Shown here: in pieces, positions 19,992 to 29,793 of the stretch | Layout: each line of letters begins with the position of its first letter | Position numbering within the stretch: the stretch's first letter is position 1 | Assembly (NCBI RefSeq): GCF_018200035.1 | Contig: NZ_CP073581.1 | Span: 678,501 to 742,500 of the forward strand | Length of the DNA: 64,000 nt | Reading direction: 5' to 3' | DNA from: Sulfitobacter albidus | GTDB lineage: Bacteria > Pseudomonadota > Alphaproteobacteria > Rhodobacterales > Rhodobacteraceae | Program-made: the position numbers and the translations under genes | Notes under the pieces: generated by a model | Told to the model about the DNA's origin: nothing | The model's input: only the letters and a program-made list of their open reading frames with translations | Databases searched by the model: none

Positions 19992-20783
19992 GTGCCAGTC
20001 AACGCAGCCCCCACCGCCGAGACACTCATGGCCGAGATGGCCGAGATCCTGCACGCGCGCAGCTATGACGAGGTCTGGACACGGCTTTTGAGCACGCTCA
20101 AGCTGTTTGACATCACCGCCGTGCGCTACGGGCTGACGCGCTCGCGCTATGGCTATTCCCTCGGCGATTTGCAGGATATTCTCTATCTGTCGTCGATGGG
20201 GGACAGTGATTTCTCGAACTATATCGAGACAGGCGCCTACCGCCGCTCGCCGCATTTCCGCTGGATGGCCGAGAACGACGGTGCGGTGTCCTGGGGGCAT
20301 TTCGTGACCGAATGGCGCGCGGGCAGGTTGGAGCCACAAGAGCTTGAGTACATGGAAATTCTCGAAAAGGCGGGCCAGCCGGCAGGCTATCTGCTGAGTT
20401 TCCGGTCGGATACGACGCGGCTCAAAGGCGGGCTGGGGATCATGGGGCCGCGCGGGTGGGATCAGGCGCGGCTTGATGCGATGTGGGACAAACACGGGCG
20501 CTGCATCGAGGCGCTGTGCACCGCAGCCCATCTCAACATCACCCGCATGCCGCTGCCGGGCAAGGAAGACCTGCTGCGCCCGCGCCAGCGCGAAATGCTT
20601 GAATGGATCGCCGACGGCAAATCCATGCAGGACGTGGCCGTGCTGACCGGGCTGTCGGTGGCGACGGTGGAAAAACACCTGCGCGGCGCGCGGGACCGGC
20701 TGGGCGTCGAGACGACGGCGCAGGCGGTTTCCAAGGCGGCGCTGCTGGGCCATTTGTTTCTGGCGGAGCCCACGGGCAGTTGA
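19992..20783 (+). CDS. LuxR-family transcriptional regulator
   Basis: A 263-residue regulator with a GTG start. Residues about 20-180 form an autoinducer-binding-like domain (SRYGYSLGDLQDILYLSSMG; HFRWMAENDGAVSWGHF). Residues about 195-255 form the LuxR HTH: LRPRQREMLEWIADGKSMQDVAVLTGLSVATVEKHLRGARDRLGV. No luxI homologue lies in the window, so it may be a solo receptor. Targets and ligand are unknown; the dyad upstream and the fasciclin gene are the nearest candidates. Confidence 0.87.
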   Translation: MPVNAAPTAETLMAEMAEILHARSYDEVWTRLLSTLKLFDITAVRYGLTRSRYGYSLGDLQDILYLSSMGDSDFSNYIETGAYRRSPHFRWMAENDGAVSWGHFVTEWRAGRLEPQELEYMEILEKAGQPAGYLLSFRSDTTRLKGGLGIMGPRGWDQARLDAMWDKHGRCIEALCTAAHLNITRMPLPGKEDLLRPRQREMLEWIADGKSMQDVAVLTGLSVATVEKHLRGARDRLGVETTAQAVSKAALLGHLFLAEPTGS

Positions 20784-20834
20784 CAGCGCGGGCGCGCCGG
20801 GCAGTCTGGCACAAAGCCAGACAGGAGAGCCGCC

Positions 20835-22073
20835 ATGCGCACCCCCTTTGACGATGAGTTGGCCGCGCGCCTGATGCGCTATGCCGCCGTGGACACCCAA
20901 AGCGACGAGAGCAGTGCCAGCCAGCCCAGCACCGACTGCCAGCTTGATCTCAGCCGGATGCTGGTGGCCGAGCTTGAAGAAATGGGCGCCACGGATGTGC
21001 GCCTGACGGCGTACGGCGCCGTCCTGGCCACCGTGCCCGCGACGGCCAAGGGGCCGGTGATCGGTCTGTGCGCCCATGTGGACACTGCGCCGCAGTTCAA
21101 CGCAACCGGGGTAAAGCCGCGGCTGATCGAGCGCTACAACGGCGGCGATATCAGCTATCCCGACGCGCCCGATCTGCGGCTTGGCCCCGACGTCTCGCCG
21201 CATCTGGATAGCTGCGTGGGGCATGATCTGATCACCGCCTCGGGGCTCACGCTGCTGGGGGCGGACGACAAGGCCGGCGTGGCGATCATCATGGCGACCG
21301 CGCGCCACCTGCTCGACGACACCGACATTCCGCACGGCGAGATCCGCATCGCCTTTACCCCCGATGAGGAAATCGGGCGCGGCGTCGACGCGCGCCTGCC
21401 CGCCGACATGGCCTGCGATTTTGCCTATACTTTCGACGGCGCCACCCCCGGCGATGTCGAATTCGAGACGTTTAGCGCCGACCGCGCCATTGTCACGGTC
21501 ACGGGTGTGTCCATCCACCCCGGCTGGGCCAAGGACAAGCTGGTCAACGCCATCCACCTCGCCTCACGCATCATCGAGACCTTGCCGCAGGTCACGATGA
21601 CGCCGGAGACGACGAGCGGCGACGAGGGGTTTATCCACGCGACGGATATGTCCGGCGATGCGGCGCAAATGCGCATCGGTTTCATCCTGCGCGATTTTGA
21701 GCGTGACGGGCTGGCGCAGAAGGGCGAGATCCTGCAACAGGTCTGCGCCGCCATCGCCGCGACCGAGCCGCGCGCGCGGATCACCTGCGAGATCACCCCG
21801 CAATACCGCAACATGCGCTATTGGCTGGAAGACGACATGACGCCCGTGCATCTGGCGCAGGAGGCGGTGCGCGACGCCGGGCTCGAGGTCCGATCGGTCC
21901 CCATTCGGGGCGGCACCGACGGCTCGCGCCTGACCGAGATGGGGCTGGCGTGCCCCAATATCTTTACCGGCATGCAGGAAATCCACGGGCCGCTGGAGTG
22001 GGTGTCGGTGCAGGACATGGGGGCGGCCACGCAGGTCGCCCTTCATCTGGTGCAGCGGGCGGTGACGTCCTGA
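20835..22073 (+). CDS. pepT: Peptidase T (tripeptidase)
   Basis: Cytosolic zinc aminotripeptidase of the M20 family, 412 residues, normal length. Metal and catalytic motifs in order: GLCAHVDTAPQFN (His ligand, Asp), GADDKAGVAI (bridging Asp), FTPDEEIGRGVD (general base Glu and Glu ligand), and a late EIHGPLEWVSVQDM (His ligand). CAGGAGAG lies ahead of the ATG. It stands alone between luxR and proS. It removes the N-terminal residue of tripeptides. Confidence 0.93.
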   Translation: MRTPFDDELAARLMRYAAVDTQSDESSASQPSTDCQLDLSRMLVAELEEMGATDVRLTAYGAVLATVPATAKGPVIGLCAHVDTAPQFNATGVKPRLIERYNGGDISYPDAPDLRLGPDVSPHLDSCVGHDLITASGLTLLGADDKAGVAIIMATARHLLDDTDIPHGEIRIAFTPDEEIGRGVDARLPADMACDFAYTFDGATPGDVEFETFSADRAIVTVTGVSIHPGWAKDKLVNAIHLASRIIETLPQVTMTPETTSGDEGFIHATDMSGDAAQMRIGFILRDFERDGLAQKGEILQQVCAAIAATEPRARITCEITPQYRNMRYWLEDDMTPVHLAQEAVRDAGLEVRSVPIRGGTDGSRLTEMGLACPNIFTGMQEIHGPLEWVSVQDMGAATQVALHLVQRAVTS

Positions 22074-22145
22074 CCGGCACGAACAAACATTGCCCCGGCG
22101 GGACGATAATCTAAGCCTCGCGCAACCACTGAAAAGGAGCCCGTC

Positions 22146-23498
22146 ATGCGGTTGAGCCGGTATTTTCTACCTGTCCTGAAGGAAACGCCGTCCGAGGCGC
22201 AGATCGTCTCGCATCGCTACATGCTGCGGGCCGGGATGATCAAACAAAACGCGGCCGGCATCTATTCGTGGCTGCCGCTGGGCTTTCGCGTGCTGCGCAA
22301 GCTGGAAAACATCGTGCACGAAGAGCAGATGCGTGCGGGCCATATCCCGATGCTGATGCCCACGCTGCAACCCGCCGATCTGTGGCGCGAATCGGGGCGT
22401 TACGACGCCTACGGCCCCGAAATGCTGCGCATCCGCGACCGGCAGGACCGTGACATGCTCTACGGTCCCACCAACGAGGAAATGATCACCGACATCTTCC
22501 GCAGCCACGTCGGGTCATACAAAGACCTGCCCATGACGCTCTATCACATCCAGTGGAAGTTCCGCGACGAGATGCGCCCGCGCTTTGGCGTGATGCGGGG
22601 CCGCGAATTCTACATGAAGGATGGCTACAACTTTGATCTGACCAAGGAAGACGCGCTGCACGCCTACAACCGTCACCTCGTCAGCTACCTGCGCACCTAC
22701 GAGCGGATGGGCCTGCAAGCCATCCCCATGCGCGCGGATTCGGGCCCCATCGGCGGCGACGATACCCACGAATTCCTCGTGTTGGCCGACACCGGCGAGA
22801 GCGAGGTGTTCTACGACAGCGCGGTCACCGATCTGACCTTTGGCGACCGCAAGATTGACTACGACGACCATGCCCAATGCGCGGGCGTGATGGAGGAATT
22901 CACCAATCTCTACGCCCGCACCGACGAGACCCACGATGCGGATCTCTTCGCCAAGGTGCCCGCCGAGCGGCAGCGCACCGCGCGGGGCATCGAGGTAGGG
23001 CAGATTTTCTACTTCGGCACCAAATACTCCGACGCGATGGGCGCCACGGTGCAGGGCCCGGACGGCAAGGTTGTGCCGGTGCACATGGGCAGCCACGGCA
23101 TCGGCGTCAGCCGCCTTCTGGGCGCGATCATCGAGGCGTCCCACGACGACAAGGGCATCATCTGGCCCGAGGGGGTCACGCCCTTCCACTGCGGGATCGT
23201 GAACCTCAAACAGGGCGACGCCGAGGCGGACGCCGCGTGTCAGGCGCTTTACGACAGTCTGACGGCGCTGGGCCTTGATCCGCTCTACGACGACCGCAAC
23301 GAACGGGCGGGCGGGAAATTCGCGACGATGGATCTGATCGGTCTGCCGTGGCGCATCACCGTGGGGCCGCGCGGCCTCAAGAACGGGGTGGTCGAGCTCA
23401 CCTCCCGCCGCACCGGGATCAGCGAAGAGCTGCCGCCCGAAGAGGCCGTCGCGCGGGTGGCGCAGGTCTACGCCGGGCTGCACGTGCGCGGGATCTAG
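22146..23498 (+). CDS. proS: Prolyl-tRNA synthetase, short alphaproteobacterial form
   Basis: Charges tRNA-Pro. 450 residues, the short bacterial-like form that lacks the large INS editing domain found in E. coli ProRS. Class II motifs are visible: [25 protein letters not shown] region (motif 1), [28 protein letters not shown] (motif 2) and [17 protein letters not shown] (motif 3). The C-terminal anticodon-binding domain includes [29 protein letters not shown] precedes the ATG. Identification is secure. Confidence 0.96.
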   Translation: MRLSRYFLPVLKETPSEAQIVSHRYMLRAGMIKQNAAGIYSWLPLGFRVLRKLENIVHEEQMRAGHIPMLMPTLQPADLWRESGRYDAYGPEMLRIRDRQDRDMLYGPTNEEMITDIFRSHVGSYKDLPMTLYHIQWKFRDEMRPRFGVMRGREFYMKDGYNFDLTKEDALHAYNRHLVSYLRTYERMGLQAIPMRADSGPIGGDDTHEFLVLADTGESEVFYDSAVTDLTFGDRKIDYDDHAQCAGVMEEFTNLYARTDETHDADLFAKVPAERQRTARGIEVGQIFYFGTKYSDAMGATVQGPDGKVVPVHMGSHGIGVSRLLGAIIEASHDDKGIIWPEGVTPFHCGIVNLKQGDAEADAACQALYDSLTALGLDPLYDDRNERAGGKFATMDLIGLPWRITVGPRGLKNGVVELTSRRTGISEELPPEEAVARVAQVYAGLHVRGI

Positions 23499-23509
23499 CC
23501 ATTGTGAAC

Positions 23510-23537
23510 GCGCGCGGGCTGGAATTGCCCCGCGCGC
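23510..23537 (+). terminator. GC-rich hairpin after proS
   Basis: Nine-base stem GCGCGCGGG / CCCGCGCGC, 10-base loop, 12 bases after the proS stop. No T-run follows; it could slow or end transcription. Confidence 0.4.
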
Positions 23538-23589
23538 GCCCCATCCTTCAGGGTCAAGCGATTGAAACCCACGAGGAAGGGGAGCCCCC

Positions 23590-24756
23590 ATGCTGAAAAC
23601 ACCCATCACCCTTGCCGCCGTCCTTTTGGCCAGCGCCGCCTGCGCCCAAGGCGTCGATCAAGGCCCGAAAAACACTGATTTCGCGCCCGCATGGGACACC
23701 CAGACCCGCGCCCCCGCACAATCAAGCGGCGTGACTTTTGCCGTGCAGGAACTGGCGACGGGCCTCGATACCCCTTGGGCGGTCGAGCCGCTGCCCGGCG
23801 GCGGCTACATCCTGACCGAGCGCGCGGGCGCGTTGCGTCTGGTGCAGGACGGAGCGCTCGGCGATCCCATCGCCGGATTGCCCGATCTGGTGACCGAACG
23901 GCAGGGTGGGTTGCTGGATGTCGCGCTCTCGCCGGATTTTGCGCAAAACCGGGAAATCTATCTGAGCTATTCCAAACCGATGTCCGGCGGTAAATCCGCC
24001 ACCGCCGCCGCCCGCGCGACGCTGAGCGCCGATGGCACGCGGCTGGAGGGGCTGACAGACATCTTTGTGCAGGATCCGCCGTCGCCCACGCCGATGCACT
24101 TTGGCGGGCGCATGGTGCTGCAGGACGGTTTTCTGTTCCTGACCACGGGGGAGCATTCCAGCCGCGCCGACCGGGGCAAGGCGCAGGAGGTGGACAAGAC
24201 CTACGGCAAGGTCGTGCGCATCCGCCCCGACGGCACGGTGCCGGACGATAACCCGTTTGACAATGCGGTCTGGACGCTGGGCCATCGCAATCCACAAGGC
24301 ATCGACATCTCCCCCGACGGCACGCTCTGGACGCTTGAGCACGGGCCGCGCGGCGGGGATGAGCTCAACGTGATCGTGGCGGGCGAAAACTACGGCTGGC
24401 CGGTGGTCAGCTACGGGATCAACTACGGCGGATCGCCCATCGGATCGGGCGAGCCGCGTGCCGAAGGTTTCAAGGAGCCGCAATACTACTGGGATCCGGT
24501 GATCGCGCCGGGGGGCTTCTCCTTCTACGACGGCGAGATGTTTGCCGATTGGCAGGGCGACGTGCTGGCGGCGTCGCTCAACCCCGGCGGTCTGGTGCGG
24601 CTGGATATGGACGGTGAGCGTGTCGTGGGGGAAGAGCGGTTCTTTGACGGCGAATTCCGCGTCTGGGACGTAAAGGTCGACCTCGACGGCGCGATCCTGA
24701 TCCTCGACAGCTCGAACGGGCGGCTGTTGCGACTCACCCCCGATACCAGCGGTTGA
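23590..24756 (+). CDS. PQQ-dependent soluble aldose/sugar dehydrogenase
   Basis: Periplasmic six-bladed beta-propeller quinoprotein of 388 residues, related to E. coli YliI/Asd. N-terminus MLKTPITLAAVLLASAACAQG is a signal peptide, possibly a lipoprotein (SAAC). Family segments: LDTPWAVEPLPGGGYILTERAGALRL, HFGGRMVLQDGFLFLTTGEH, and LGHRNPQGIDISPDGTLWTLEHGPRGGDELNVI, which hold the calcium and PQQ contacts of the family. GGGGAG precedes the ATG. The actual sugar is unknown. Whether the host makes PQQ cannot be seen here. Confidence 0.88.
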   Translation: MLKTPITLAAVLLASAACAQGVDQGPKNTDFAPAWDTQTRAPAQSSGVTFAVQELATGLDTPWAVEPLPGGGYILTERAGALRLVQDGALGDPIAGLPDLVTERQGGLLDVALSPDFAQNREIYLSYSKPMSGGKSATAAARATLSADGTRLEGLTDIFVQDPPSPTPMHFGGRMVLQDGFLFLTTGEHSSRADRGKAQEVDKTYGKVVRIRPDGTVPDDNPFDNAVWTLGHRNPQGIDISPDGTLWTLEHGPRGGDELNVIVAGENYGWPVVSYGINYGGSPIGSGEPRAEGFKEPQYYWDPVIAPGGFSFYDGEMFADWQGDVLAASLNPGGLVRLDMDGERVVGEERFFDGEFRVWDVKVDLDGAILILDSSNGRLLRLTPDTSG

Positions 24757-24788
24757 TTGCGGGCGGGCGCGGGCGCTACCCTGCGCGC

Positions 24789-25727
24789 ATGATACGATAC
24801 CTTCTCGCGGCCCTTCAGGCGCTGACCGCCAGCGCCGCCCTCTCTGACACGCCGCAGGCGTTGGCGGATGCGGCGCGCGCATGGGCCGAGGACTATGACG
24901 TGCCGGGGCTTGCGATTGCTGTGACAGAGCGCGGCGTGGTGCAGCCCACCGATGCAGACAGCACGCGGCGCGTGGACATGGCGAGCCTCAGCAAGGCGAT
25001 CACCGCCGTTTGCGCAGGCACGCTCATCGACGAAGGGATGTGGAGCGCGCGCACCACCTCGGCCGCGGTTCTGGGATTTGGCCACGAGGGGATTACCGTG
25101 GCCGATCTGATTACCCATAGTGCGGGGCTGATGCCCGACAGCACGCAGAGGCTGACGCCTTTGTGGATGACCTCCGCCGCGCCGCGCAAGCGGATCGTGA
25201 CGGAGGTGGCGCTGAACCGCGCCCGCGATGGCGCCGGGCGCTACCAGTACAACAACGAAAACTACGCCATCCTCGGCGAGATGATCGAAACCGCGCTGGC
25301 CACCCCATACGAGGACGCCTGCCGTCTCCGCGCGCTGGATCCCGCCGGGGTGCGCGACGCCCGCGCAGCGCCTGTGATGGGCGGGATGCTTCCCTGGGGC
25401 GGCTGGGCCATGTCGCCAGCCGACTACGCGCGGTTTCACGCCCATTGGTTCGGGCCAAAGGGCCGCTACGCGAGCGGCGGCGCGATTTCCATCGACGTAG
25501 GCGGCGGGGCGCGCTACGGGATGGGCATGTTCTTTCGCTCTGTTCAGGATCACGTAAACCACTGGCATTTCGGCGCCTGGTGCCTGCCCGGCCGGGTCGA
25601 GGCGGGCAGCTATGCCGTTCAGTGGCAAAACCGATGGGGCGCCGTTGTGACCTATGATGCCTGTGTCGAGTGGGACGCCATGCGCGCGCTCGACGCGGCA
25701 CTCGTCGCCGTGGTCTACCCGCAATGA
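24789..25727 (+). CDS. Secreted serine hydrolase, beta-lactamase/PBP-like
   Basis: A 312-residue class C beta-lactamase-fold hydrolase. From the ATG at 24789 it begins MIRYLLAALQALTASAALSDTP, a short signal peptide. Catalytic features: MASLSKAITAV carries the SxxK (SLSK), and YQYNNENYAIL carries the YxN motif. A third box near the C-terminus (HFGAW) replaces the usual HxG/KTG loosely. Such proteins are esterases or D-aminopeptidases more often than beta-lactamases. Its stop overlaps the next start (ATGA). Confidence 0.85.
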   Translation: MIRYLLAALQALTASAALSDTPQALADAARAWAEDYDVPGLAIAVTERGVVQPTDADSTRRVDMASLSKAITAVCAGTLIDEGMWSARTTSAAVLGFGHEGITVADLITHSAGLMPDSTQRLTPLWMTSAAPRKRIVTEVALNRARDGAGRYQYNNENYAILGEMIETALATPYEDACRLRALDPAGVRDARAAPVMGGMLPWGGWAMSPADYARFHAHWFGPKGRYASGGAISIDVGGGARYGMGMFFRSVQDHVNHWHFGAWCLPGRVEAGSYAVQWQNRWGAVVTYDACVEWDAMRALDAALVAVVYPQ

Positions 25728-26218
25728 TCGCCCGTGCGCTGGTTCTGGCCGGAGGGGTAAGCGGGGCGGTCGCCACCTCGCAATTCCCTGAGTTTTCTCA
25801 GCAATACACGCAACGTCTGGGCGGGGCGGTCGACGCGCTCGAAACCGTGGTCGCCGATTTTGACGCCTCGGCGCAGGCCGCAGGGCTCAGCCGGGCAGAG
25901 GCGCTGGCCCAACTGCAAGGCACCGAATTTCTCGAACGTCGCCGCACCGATATGACCCGCACGATCACCCGCTACGAGGCCTTGCGCGCCGATCTTGCGG
26001 CCTTGCGCGGACAGGGGCCGTTCATGCGCGCCTATCACGCCGCGCGCTTGACCGACAGCGACATCGCCCGCGCCGCGTGGGCGGATTATCAACCCGCGGT
26101 GCCCGCCAATTTCGCGGGCCTCAGCTTTGCCGGTGTCGGCTTTGTGCTGGGCACGCTGGTGTTGGGATTTGTGCTCAGCCTGCTGCGCTGGCCCTTCCGG
26201 CGCCGCCGGTCGGCATGA
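25724..26218 (+). CDS. DUF2937 membrane protein
   Basis: A 164-residue inner-membrane protein. ATGA overlap with the previous stop fixes the start MIARALVLAGGVSGAVATSQFPEFSQQY. One N-terminal hydrophobic segment is followed by a long helical, partly coiled-coil region (YTQRLGGAVDALETVVADFDASA) and a C-terminal membrane segment (LSFAGVGFVLGTLVLGFVLSLL) ending in basic RRRRSA. This matches the topology of DUF2937. Function unknown. Overlaps between the serine hydrolase, this gene and NUDIX suggest an operon. Confidence 0.85.
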   Translation: MIARALVLAGGVSGAVATSQFPEFSQQYTQRLGGAVDALETVVADFDASAQAAGLSRAEALAQLQGTEFLERRRTDMTRTITRYEALRADLAALRGQGPFMRAYHAARLTDSDIARAAWADYQPAVPANFAGLSFAGVGFVLGTLVLGFVLSLLRWPFRRRRSA

Positions 26219-26706
26219 GCTTTACCGACAGCTACCTGGGCCGCCTGCGTGCGCACGTGGGTTCTGCTCCGCTGATGAGCGGCGGCGTGCGCGTGCTGGT
26301 GGAGGACGCGCAGGGCCGTTTTCTGATCCTGCGCCGGGCGGATGACGGCAAATGGGGCCTGCCTGCCGGCGGGATGGAGCTGGGCGAGAGCCTGCTCGAC
26401 GCCGCCGCCCGCGAGCTGCGCGAGGAGACCGGGCTGCGCCTGATCGCGCCCACGCCCTTCGGGCTTGCGTCAGACCCGACGATCGAGACGCACACCTACC
26501 CCAACGGCGACACCGTGCAGTACATCACCCTTCTGGTGCACAGCGCGCTGGGCGACCAGACGCCGGTGGCCCGCGACGGCGAGGCGCGGGCGTTCGACTG
26601 GATCACCCCCGACGCCGTGCCCGGCCTTGATTTCGCGACGCCCGAACGGCCCACGTTCGACCATTGGCAGCGGTTCCGCGTCACCGGCACCTTCCAGATG
26701 GGCTAG
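26215..26706 (+). CDS. NUDIX hydrolase
   Basis: A 163-residue pyrophosphohydrolase. The start at 26215 overlaps the DUF2937 stop (ATGA). The Nudix box is complete: GGMELGESLLDAAARELREETGL, with its GX5EX7REUXEEXGU pattern spanning residues about 52-74. The upstream RVLVEDAQGRFLILRRADDGKWGLP is the standard first strand pair. It lacks a second domain. The substrate (nucleoside diphosphate derivative) cannot be specified. Confidence 0.92.
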   Translation: MSFTDSYLGRLRAHVGSAPLMSGGVRVLVEDAQGRFLILRRADDGKWGLPAGGMELGESLLDAAARELREETGLRLIAPTPFGLASDPTIETHTYPNGDTVQYITLLVHSALGDQTPVARDGEARAFDWITPDAVPGLDFATPERPTFDHWQRFRVTGTFQMG

Positions 26707-26768
26707 CCACATCTTGACCCCGACCGCCCCGCGCGCCAGTTTGCGCCCAGCTTAGCCAAGGACCGCAT

Positions 26769-28054
26769 ATGCAAGGCCGCACCGCCCCCTTTGCCCCGTT
26801 TGAATGGATGATCGCCTGGCGCTACCTGCGCGCGCGCCGCGCCGAAGGGGGCGTGAGTGTGATGACGTGGATCAGCCTCATTGGCATCACGCTGGCGGTG
26901 TTTGCGCTGATCGCGACGCTCGCCGTGCGCTCGGGCTTTCGGGCGGAGTTCGTCGATACGATCCTCGGCGCCAACGCCCATGTCACCGTCTACGAGATGG
27001 GGATCGTGCAGCCCAACGGCAGCGTCGACCGCGCGATCCGCGACTACGACGCGCTGGCCGCCGATCTGGCCGCGATCGACGGCGTGACCCGCGCCGCCCC
27101 GCTGGTGCGCGGGCAGGTCATGGCCACGCGCGGGGGCAATAACGCGGGCGTCGAGATCTACGGCATCACGGCGGAAAACCTCGCCACCATCCCGCGCATC
27201 GCCGATCCGCAATCGGCGCAGGGCGATCTGGGGCGCTTCTCTGAAGGGATCGCCATCGGCTCGGGCGTAGCACGCGAGCTGGGCGCGCAGGTGGGCGACA
27301 TCATCCGCGTGATTTCCCCCGATGGGGTCAAGACGGCGTTCGGCACCTCGCCCCGCGTCAATGGCTACGAGGTCGTCTATATCTTCACCGCCGGGCGCTA
27401 CGACATCGACCGCACCCGCGCCTATCTGCCATTGGCCGAGGCGCAAAGCTATTTCAACGCCGAAGGTACCGCGACCGAGATCGAGGTGATGGTCGAAGAC
27501 CCCGACAACGTCGACGCGCTCGCCCCGCAGATCCTGGCGGCGGCGGGCGATACCGGGCTGATCTGGACCTGGCGCGAGGCGTCCTCGGGCTTTCTCAATG
27601 CGCTCGATATCGAGGACAACGTGATGTTCGTGATCCTGTCTATCCTCGTGCTGATCGCGGCGATGAACATCGTGTCGGGCCTCATCATGCTGGTCAAGAA
27701 CAAGGGCCGCGACATCGGCATCCTGCGCACGATGGGGCTGTCGGAAGTATCGGTGCTGCGCGTGTTCTTCATCTGCGGGGCCTTCACCGGCATCATCGGC
27801 ACGGCGCTGGGCGTGGTGCTGGGATGCCTCTTTGCGCTTTATGTCGATCAGATCTTTGGCTTTGTGAACTGGCTGTCGGGGGGACCGCCTGGGATGCCTC
27901 GATCCGGGGGATCTATTTCCTGCCGGCCAAGCTTGAGCTGGGCGATGTGCTGTCAGCCGTGGCGCTGTCGCTGGGGCTGTCGTTTGTCGTCACGATCTTT
28001 CCCGCGCGCCGGGCCGCGCGCATGAACCCCGTCGAGGCGCTGCGCTATGAGTGA
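26769..28054 (+). CDS. lolC: LolC/E-family lipoprotein-release permease, frameshifted in this sequence
   Basis: Inner-membrane subunit of the Lol ABC transporter that extracts outer-membrane lipoproteins for LolA. N-terminal [30 protein letters not shown] and the FtsX-type helices ([32 protein letters not shown]) are intact. After FVNWLSGG the frame changes: the normal C-terminus ([21 protein letters not shown] to [10 protein letters not shown]) continues in the -1 frame to 28054. A G run at 27878-27883 has six Gs; seven would restore a 428-residue protein. As read, translation ends at 28025 with unrelated residues. The gene is normally essential, so a base lost in assembly is the simplest view. 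Confidence 0.85.
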
Positions 28055-28730
28055 TCCCATCCTGCGCCTTGCCGGCATTACCAAGGGCTATAACCACGGG
28101 CTGCCCAATGAGGTGACTGTACTGCGCGGCATTGATCTGAGCGTTGCTGCGGGCGAAGTCGTGGCGCTTGTGGCGCCGTCGGGGGCGGGTAAATCCACGC
28201 TGCTGCATATCGCGGGTCTGCTCGATACGCCGGACGCGGGCACGGTCGAAATCGCGGGCCGTGATCTGTCGCGCGCACGCGACCGCACGCGCACGCAGGT
28301 GCGCCGCGCGGATGTGGGATTCATCTACCAATTCCACCACCTGCTGCCCGAATTCACCGCCACTGAAAACATCGTGCTGCCGCAGCTGGCCAATGGCACC
28401 CCGCGCGCCGCCGCCGAGACCCGCGCGCGCGACCTGCTGGAAAGCGTGGGCGTCGGCCCCCGCGCGGGTCACCGCCCCGCCGCCCTGTCGGGCGGGGAGC
28501 AACAGCGCGTCGCCTTCTGCCGCGCGCTCGCCAACCAGCCGCGCCTGCTGCTCGCGGATGAGCCGACGGGCAACCTCGACCCCGCCACGTCTGACACCGT
28601 ATTTGATGCGTTGATGGCGCTGGTGCGCGGCACCGGCCTGTCGGCGGTCATCGCCACCCATAACCTCGACCTCGCCGCCCGGATGGATCGCCAGATCCGC
28701 CTCGATCAGGGGCATCTGACCAGCCCCTGA
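28047..28730 (+). CDS. lolD: Lipoprotein-release ABC transporter ATP-binding protein
   Basis: Cytosolic ATPase of the Lol system, 227 residues. Walker [14 protein letters not shown]-loop [13 protein letters not shown], signature LSGGEQQR, Walker [13 protein letters not shown] and H-loop ATHN are all present. QFHHLLPEF with its following segment is typical of the LolD/MacB group. The ATG lies inside the last codons of the restored lolC frame (8-base overlap), supporting that frame. With LolC it forms the LolCD-type complex. Confidence 0.95.
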   Translation: MSDPILRLAGITKGYNHGLPNEVTVLRGIDLSVAAGEVVALVAPSGAGKSTLLHIAGLLDTPDAGTVEIAGRDLSRARDRTRTQVRRADVGFIYQFHHLLPEFTATENIVLPQLANGTPRAAAETRARDLLESVGVGPRAGHRPAALSGGEQQRVAFCRALANQPRLLLADEPTGNLDPATSDTVFDALMALVRGTGLSAVIATHNLDLAARMDRQIRLDQGHLTSP

Positions 28731-28756
28731 TCCCCTTTGATGCCAAGGAGCGCCCC

Positions 28757-29737
28757 ATGCCCAATCTCTCCCTCGATACGATTGAGACCACCGTTCAACG
28801 CGCGCTCGAAGCCCATGGCGCCGCCCCCTTTCAGGCCGCCGAAGTCGCCCGCGCCGTGCGGGTGGCCGAAAGCTATGGCAACAAGATTTGCGGGCTCTAC
28901 TACGTCGAAAGCTACTGCCAGCAGCTGCGCACGGGCCGGGTGAACGGCACCGTCACGCCCGAGGTCTCCCGTCCGCGGGCCGGCACGGTTGTCGTCGACG
29001 CAGGCTTTGGCTTTGCCCAGCCGGCGTTCACCCACGCGCTGCCGCTGGCGCTTGAGGCCGCGCGCGAATGTGGTGTGGCCACGCTGGCCGTGGCGCACGC
29101 GCATACCTGCACCTCGCTGGGCTATTTCACCGAACAGATCGCGCGCGCGGGGTTCATCGGGCTGGGGCTGACCAACGCCTCGCCCATCGTGGCCGCCCCC
29201 GGCGGCAAGACGCGCGTAATCGGCACCAACCCCATCGCCTTTGCCGTGCCGGACGGGCAGGGCGGGCTCGCGATGATGTTCGACCAATCCACCACCACCG
29301 TGGCACTGGGCAAGATCACCATGGCCAAAGCCGCCGGAGAGCGCATCCCCGAGGGCTGGGCGCTCGACGCCGAGGGCAACCCCACGACCGACCCCGACGC
29401 CGCAATCAAGGGATCATTGGTGTCGATGGGCGGCTACAAGGGCTGGGGCTTTGGGCTGATGGCAGAGGTGCTGGCGGCGGCGATGACCGGATCGGTGCTG
29501 TCGCGCGACGTCAAACCCCTGAAAGCGCCCGAAGGCGCGCCGCATGATCTGGGCCAATACTACGTGCTGATCGACCCCACGGCGGCCAGCGATTTTGGCG
29601 ACAAGGTGCAGGCGCTGGCCGCCAGCGTGGCACAGGACGAGGGCGCGCGCATGCCGGGGCAGGGACGCAAACCCGCCGATCCGGTGGCGGTGGGCGATGC
29701 GACATGGGATCTCATCACCTCTCTCGCGGACGGCTGA
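28757..29737 (+). CDS. Ldh-family (malate/L-lactate/ureidoglycolate-type) dehydrogenase
   Basis: NAD(P)-dependent 2-hydroxyacid oxidoreductase of the type-2 malate/L-lactate dehydrogenase family, not the Rossmann LDH; 326 residues. Family marks: VAHAHTCTSLGYF (catalytic His region), IGLGLTNASPIVAAPGGKTRVIGTNPIAFAVP, MDFDQS-like MMFDQSTTTVALGKI, and MGGYKGWGFGLMAEVLAAAMTG. AAGGAG lies ahead of ATG. Members act on malate, sulfolactate, Delta1-piperideine-2-carboxylate or ureidoglycolate; which one applies is not decidable. The gene ends at a pair of palindromes. Confidence 0.9.
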   Translation: MPNLSLDTIETTVQRALEAHGAAPFQAAEVARAVRVAESYGNKICGLYYVESYCQQLRTGRVNGTVTPEVSRPRAGTVVVDAGFGFAQPAFTHALPLALEAARECGVATLAVAHAHTCTSLGYFTEQIARAGFIGLGLTNASPIVAAPGGKTRVIGTNPIAFAVPDGQGGLAMMFDQSTTTVALGKITMAKAAGERIPEGWALDAEGNPTTDPDAAIKGSLVSMGGYKGWGFGLMAEVLAAAMTGSVLSRDVKPLKAPEGAPHDLGQYYVLIDPTAASDFGDKVQALAASVAQDEGARMPGQGRKPADPVAVGDATWDLITSLADG

Positions 29738-29745
29738 GGCGCTAG

Positions 29746-29790
29746 CCGGAATTTTCGAAAATTCCGGTCCGAATTTTTCGAAAAATTCGG
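29746..29790. terminator. Two tandem perfect palindromes between convergent genes
   Basis: Two perfect 22-base palindromes one base apart: 29746-29767 (half-site CCGGAATTTTC) and 29769-29790 (half-site CCGAATTTTTC). Outer flanks AGGCGC (about 29737-29742) and GCGCCT (about 29790-29795) can also pair, giving a three-stem cross shape. The position between convergent stops, with T-rich stems on both strands, fits a bidirectional terminator. Confidence 0.7.
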
Positions 29791-29793
29791 CGC

